DNA from: an uncultured Clostridia bacterium
GTDB lineage: Bacteria; Bacillota; Clostridia; Oscillospirales; Acutalibacteraceae
NCBI GenBank assembly: GCA_946004305.1
Contig: CAMFZJ010000052.1
Span: 1-9,114, forward strand
DNA length: 9,114 nucleotides
Direction of reading: 5' to 3'
Shown: positions 6,267-9,114 of the stretch, in pieces
Layout: every line of letters begins with the position of its first letter
How positions within the stretch are numbered: the stretch's first letter is position 1
The notes under the pieces: model-generated
What the model was told of the DNA's origin: nothing
What the model saw: only the letters and a program-made list of their open reading frames with translations
The model's database searches: none
Made by a program: the position numbers and the translations under genes

Positions 6267-9029
6267 TTATGCTGTGGGTACATAGTTTTCAATCCATGAC
6301 CAGCTTGAACCTGATGTGTTAAACTTAATAGCGTTTACATTATCTCCACGCTTAGTAGTGGGCTTGCAGATATTGTAGTATGAATCAGGTGTATCCGCTG
6401 TCCAGATTGTTCTGCGGAACTCAAGATTTTTCCAGTCAGTTGGAATTTCTGCATAGCTGTATAAAGTAGCTTCATCAGTTTCCGCTGCCTGCTTTGTTGT
6501 TTCAACATATTCTCCGGTATCCTTGTTGCAAATCCAGATTTTACAGCCGTCTTTGAAAAGTGAGCCTGAACCTGTGTACTTGGATACAGCATAGAAAATC
6601 ATTTTACCCTCACCGGCAGTAGGCAGAGGTACTGTTTCTGCAGGAGTTGTTTCTTCAACGATATCTCCGCTTTTATTCACGCCGATTTCGAAACCTGTGT
6701 TCATATTCAGACAATATTTCTGAATCAGTGTTGCGTCCTCAATTGTAACTTTGCCGTCACCGTTTACGTCAGCATTCTTAGAAGCTACAGAAACAAGATT
6801 CTTTTTGCCTACTAACGCCTTCTGAATATATGTTGTATCTGCAATAGTAACCTTATTATTGCTGTCGCAGTCACCGGACATACCATATTGACTTCCAAGC
6901 TTGAAATCGGTTTCGCCCCACTGGTTGGAGGTATTAAGAAGATGATTCTTTCCGTTAACTGTCAGTACCTTTGAACTGGACTGAGCAGGATACTGCTTAC
7001 CTATACCGTTGTTGAAAATTGCACCTGCTGTACTGCTCTTTGTAAGACTAAGCTCAACATCTTTAGTGGAATCCCCGTCCGGAACTGTTAAGGTTGCTGA
7101 AACATCAGGAATTTCATAGTAGTACAAACCTGTTGCTTCATCATAGTCCATTCTCTCGCCGGGCCAGCTTCGGTTATTTATTGAATAATTGTCATTATTA
7201 TTATATCTGTCAAACACATAGCAATAAACCTCAGAATACTGAGTTTTGGAGTTATCAAAGAACACATAAAGTCCTGTGCCTGCCGGTTTGAGCTTTTCAT
7301 AGTAATAAGTAACTGTTGATGTTTGCTCACCTTTTGTAGCAGTTAATACGACAGGAATCTTTGTGTTAAACTCAAAGCCCTCGCCTACTGTGATATTTGT
7401 TGTGCCGGTAAATGTAACCGGTTCGTTTTCACCGATCTGATATGTAGCAGAATCAGCATTTTCTGCTGTTGCAGTAAATGTGAATGTATCGCCCTTAAAG
7501 CTTGTGTTACCCTTGCTGACTGTTACCTTTGGTGAAACAGAACCGTCATATACTACTGCAATACCGGTTGAACCTATTTTACCGGTAATAGTACCGTCTG
7601 CAACTGTAAAGCTGTTGCCTGTGATTGTATCTGTATATGTGCCGTCTGCCATTGTTGTGCTTAGGCTTACCTCTGCATCATTGCCATTTGCGTTTACAAT
7701 TACTATTCCGGAATCGCCGCGCTGGTTATATACAAAGTCACCGCTATAAGATACTGATTCACTCTCACCTACAAACTTGTTGTGGAACTTATTAATTTCC
7801 GAAACTGCTGTTGACTTCCAGCTAAGGTCGCCAACCTCAGCCATAAGCACGCCCGGTCTTGCAAAATAAAGTGCTGTTGCATCTTTACGGGAAGCGTTAA
7901 GCGCCCAAGATTTAATAATCTCTTCATTTGAAATCTTGCTTGTGTTACCTGAGCCGCCTAGATATGTATCGTGGGATTCTGCCCATAAAACAGTTTTGTC
8001 AGGTGCAGAGCCAAAGATTGACTTATCTCCCAATTTATTCATTAGGTTAGCTGTACTTTGAGGGTTGCTCTGGTGGATATATGAAGTTACTGAGTCGGAT
8101 ACACGGCTGTCTGTAACGCTCATATATTTTGTATATGACTCAACCTTTCTGCCTGCACCTACTGTGTTGAGAATTTCGCCGTAATAGAAAAGCTCCTTGC
8201 CATCCTGAGTTTCATTAGCATACTCGGAAGCTGCTCCCAATACATTTGGCCAGTAATCTGAAGCATACTCTCCGTCATCAGGGGTTTCAATGTGCTTTGC
8301 TGCGTCAAAACGGAAACCGTCAACACCGCAGTCAATACATTCCTTGAGAAGTCCTGTTTGAAGTTCCTGAATATACTCAGAACCTGTATTAAGAGAAATC
8401 AGGTTATTTACAAAGCCCTGTGTAATAAACTGGACATTACCGTCTGAAGCATTGTTAAAGCAATTATGTAAATACTTAGCGTTACCGGATTTTGTAACGT
8501 ATTCTTCTTCATAGTCCTTGTAAATCTCAGGGAACACATCTGCAACGCCATCAAAAAGTGTACCTGTGTCGCCGTTGGTGTTATTGCCCAAATGATTCAT
8601 TACAACGTCACATATGATTTTAATTCCATACTTATGTGCTTCTTCACACAGCTCGGTTAAATCCTCTTTTGTACCAAGCCATGACTCTGTTGCAATTGAA
8701 TATGAAAGAGGCTGATAAAGTTTCCAATACTGACCTGTTACATCATACCAATTACCATAGTTCTTTGGCTGCTGAACAGGAGAGGTCTGGATTGTACTGT
8801 ATCCTGCTTCTGCAATTGCAGACAAATTGTCCTTGATAGTATCATAAGACCAGCAGAATGCGTGGAGAATTACGCCATCCTGGGTTTTTGCCTGAATACC
8901 TGTCGCATTTTCATAATTAGCTGAGGTTGACTTTGAATCTGTTACTGCTGCATTTGCGTAAATTGAACAGCCTAATAACATACAAAGAACCATAATAAGA
9001 CTCAACAGTCTTAATGACTTAGATTTCAT
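6267..9029 (-). CDS. Secreted dockerin-bearing alpha-amylase (GH13, AmyE-like) with CBM26
   Basis: A 920-residue extracellular enzyme predicted to hydrolyse alpha-1,4 bonds of starch. The order is: signal peptide (1-27); GH13 catalytic barrel and C-domain (about 50-497); an Ig-like beta domain (about 500-580); CBM26 starch-binding module (about 583-700); type I dockerin (719-776); a short Thr/Pro/Glu linker (792-805); and an unassigned C-terminal domain (808-920). The GH13 regions are complete: DVVMNH (141-146), GFRFDAAKH (238-246, nucleophile Asp242), YYGEIL (acid/base Glu285) and ESHDT (351-355, Asp354). HAFCWSYDTIK, AGYSTIQTSPVQQ and HIETPDDGEY closely resemble Bacillus subtilis AmyE, pointing to subfamily GH13_28. 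The dockerin implies docking to a cohesin scaffoldin, as in the R. bromii amylosome. The ATG is preceded by AAAGGAAG (9036-9043). Only 43 genomic bases lie upstream, so the promoter is not in the window. Confidence 0.95.
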   Translation of the reverse strand: MKSKSLRLLSLIMVLCMLLGCSIYANAAVTDSKSTSANYENATGIQAKTQDGVILHAFCWSYDTIKDNLSAIAEAGYSTIQTSPVQQPKNYGNWYDVTGQYWKLYQPLSYSIATESWLGTKEDLTELCEEAHKYGIKIICDVVMNHLGNNTNGDTGTLFDGVADVFPEIYKDYEEEYVTKSGNAKYLHNCFNNASDGNVQFITQGFVNNLISLNTGSEYIQELQTGLLKECIDCGVDGFRFDAAKHIETPDDGEYASDYWPNVLGAASEYANETQDGKELFYYGEILNTVGAGRKVESYTKYMSVTDSRVSDSVTSYIHQSNPQSTANLMNKLGDKSIFGSAPDKTVLWAESHDTYLGGSGNTSKISNEEIIKSWALNASRKDATALYFARPGVLMAEVGDLSWKSTAVSEINKFHNKFVGESESVSYSGDFVYNQRGDSGIVIVNANGNDAEVSLSTTMADGTYTDTITGNSFTVADGTITGKIGSTGIAVVYDGSVSPKVTVSKGNTSFKGDTFTFTATAENADSATYQIGENEPVTFTGTTNITVGEGFEFNTKIPVVLTATKGEQTSTVTYYYEKLKPAGTGLYVFFDNSKTQYSEVYCYVFDRYNNNDNYSINNRSWPGERMDYDEATGLYYYEIPDVSATLTVPDGDSTKDVELSLTKSSTAGAIFNNGIGKQYPAQSSSKVLTVNGKNHLLNTSNQWGETDFKLGSQYGMSGDCDSNNKVTIADTTYIQKALVGKKNLVSVASKNADVNGDGKVTIEDATLIQKYCLNMNTGFEIGVNKSGDIVEETTPAETVPLPTAGEGKMIFYAVSKYTGSGSLFKDGCKIWICNKDTGEYVETTKQAAETDEATLYSYAEIPTDWKNLEFRRTIWTADTPDSYYNICKPTTKRGDNVNAIKFNTSGSSWSWIENYVPTA
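6702..6875 (-). other. Type I dockerin of the amylase
   Basis: Residues 719-776 hold the paired calcium-binding repeats that define dockerins: DCDSNNKVTIAD (720-731) and DVNGDGKVTIED (754-765). Each is followed by a helix with the matching T-x-IQK pattern (TYIQK and TLIQK). The Ca ligands at loop positions 1, 3, 5 and 12 are all Asp or Asn. The two near-identical helices suggest the dual-face cohesin binding known for type I dockerins. Confidence 0.93.
6930..7283 (-). other. CBM26-type starch-binding module of the amylase
   Basis: Residues about 583-700 show the CBM26 plan: an opening beta strand with FFDNS, a VYCYVFD strand, NRSWPGERM (619-627), the GLYYYEIP strand (634-641) and the IFNNGIGKQYPAQ turn (671-683). 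The aromatic and Asn/Gln residues there are the ones that contact starch in this family. It lies between the Ig-like domain and the dockerin. Confidence 0.78.
8949..9029 (-). other. Signal peptide of the amylase
   Basis: Residues 1-27 have a basic start (KSKSLR), a hydrophobic core (LLSLIMVLCMLLG) and an ANA-A site suggesting signal peptidase I cleavage after Ala27. An LLGC sequence (18-21) resembles a lipobox, so lipoprotein processing at Cys21 is a less likely alternative. Confidence 0.85.
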
Positions 9030-9035
9030 TTTCTT

Positions 9036-9043
9036 CTTCCTTT
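9036..9043 (-). promoter_or_regulatory. Ribosome binding site of the amylase gene
   Basis: AAAGGAAG on the minus strand places its GG 9 nt before the ATG at 9029. It supports this start, which also gives a complete signal peptide. Confidence 0.72.
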
Positions 9044-9072
9044 CCGTTTCTGCCTATCGGCAAACATAATAC

Positions 9073-9114
9073 CTGTCTCTTATACACATCTCCGAGCCCA
9101 CGAGACGTAGAGGA
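9073..9114. other. Untrimmed Nextera sequencing adapter and index (not genomic)
   Basis: Bases 9073-9091 are exactly the Tn5 mosaic end CTGTCTCTTATACACATCT. Bases 9092-9106, CCGAGCCCACGAGAC, are the Illumina Nextera read-2 (i7-side) adapter. Bases 9107-9114, GTAGAGGA, match the i7 index known as N712. Organism sequence therefore ends at about 9072, and nothing biological should be read from this stretch. Confidence 0.97.

Noticed and set aside
7480..7749. 89-codon plus-strand frame, and similar ones at 7094-7291 and 8636-8836
   Set aside because: They are antisense shadows of the amylase gene with no translation signals.
9073..9091. Tn5 mosaic end as a sign of a transposon insertion
   Set aside because: It is followed directly by the Illumina adapter and index, so it is a library artefact.

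Overview
The window is a contig end from a low-GC Gram-positive anaerobe. The best fit is a gut Clostridia/Ruminococcaceae organism (Ruminococcus type, possibly an R. bromii relative). The grounds are a secreted GH13 alpha-amylase carrying a type I dockerin and a CBM26 starch-binding module, strong AGGAGG-type ribosome sites, a large FtsX-type permease with an extracellular coiled coil, and AT-rich spacers. This assignment is inference; no 16S or marker gene is present.

Layout. 1-348 (+): 3' end of a tryptophan synthase beta-like gene (TrpB2 type), closed by a strong hairpin terminator at 365-400. 399-5172 (-): a three-gene operon transcribed leftwards, in the order ABC ATPase (4471-5172), YoaK/DUF1275 membrane protein (3773-4477) and giant FtsX-family permease (399-3761). 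The genes overlap or lie within about 20 nt of each other. 5173-5312: a divergent promoter region with two good sigma-A promoters whose -35 boxes are only 9 bp apart. 5313-5993 (+): sfsA. 6075-6203 (+): a 42-residue Cys/Gly/Asn-rich membrane miniprotein with a near-perfect ribosome site. 6214-6250: a bidirectional terminator shared with the convergent amylase gene. 6267-9029 (-): the dockerin-bearing amylase. 9073-9114: not genomic. It is the Nextera transposase adapter plus an eight-base index, left untrimmed at the contig end.

How the genes work together. The ATPase and permease should form one MacB/LolD-like (type VII-fold) transporter, with the YoaK-family protein co-expressed between them. 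The amylase probably acts outside the cell on starch, and its dockerin should attach it to a cohesin-bearing scaffoldin, as in the R. bromii amylosome; no cohesin gene is in the window. The trpB-like, sfsA and miniprotein genes have no obvious functional link to these. No tRNA, rRNA, CRISPR array, insertion sequence or prophage gene was seen. I found no clearly new multi-gene system. The least explained items are the Cys-rich miniprotein, the ATPase-YoaK-permease operon, and the unassigned domain after the dockerin.
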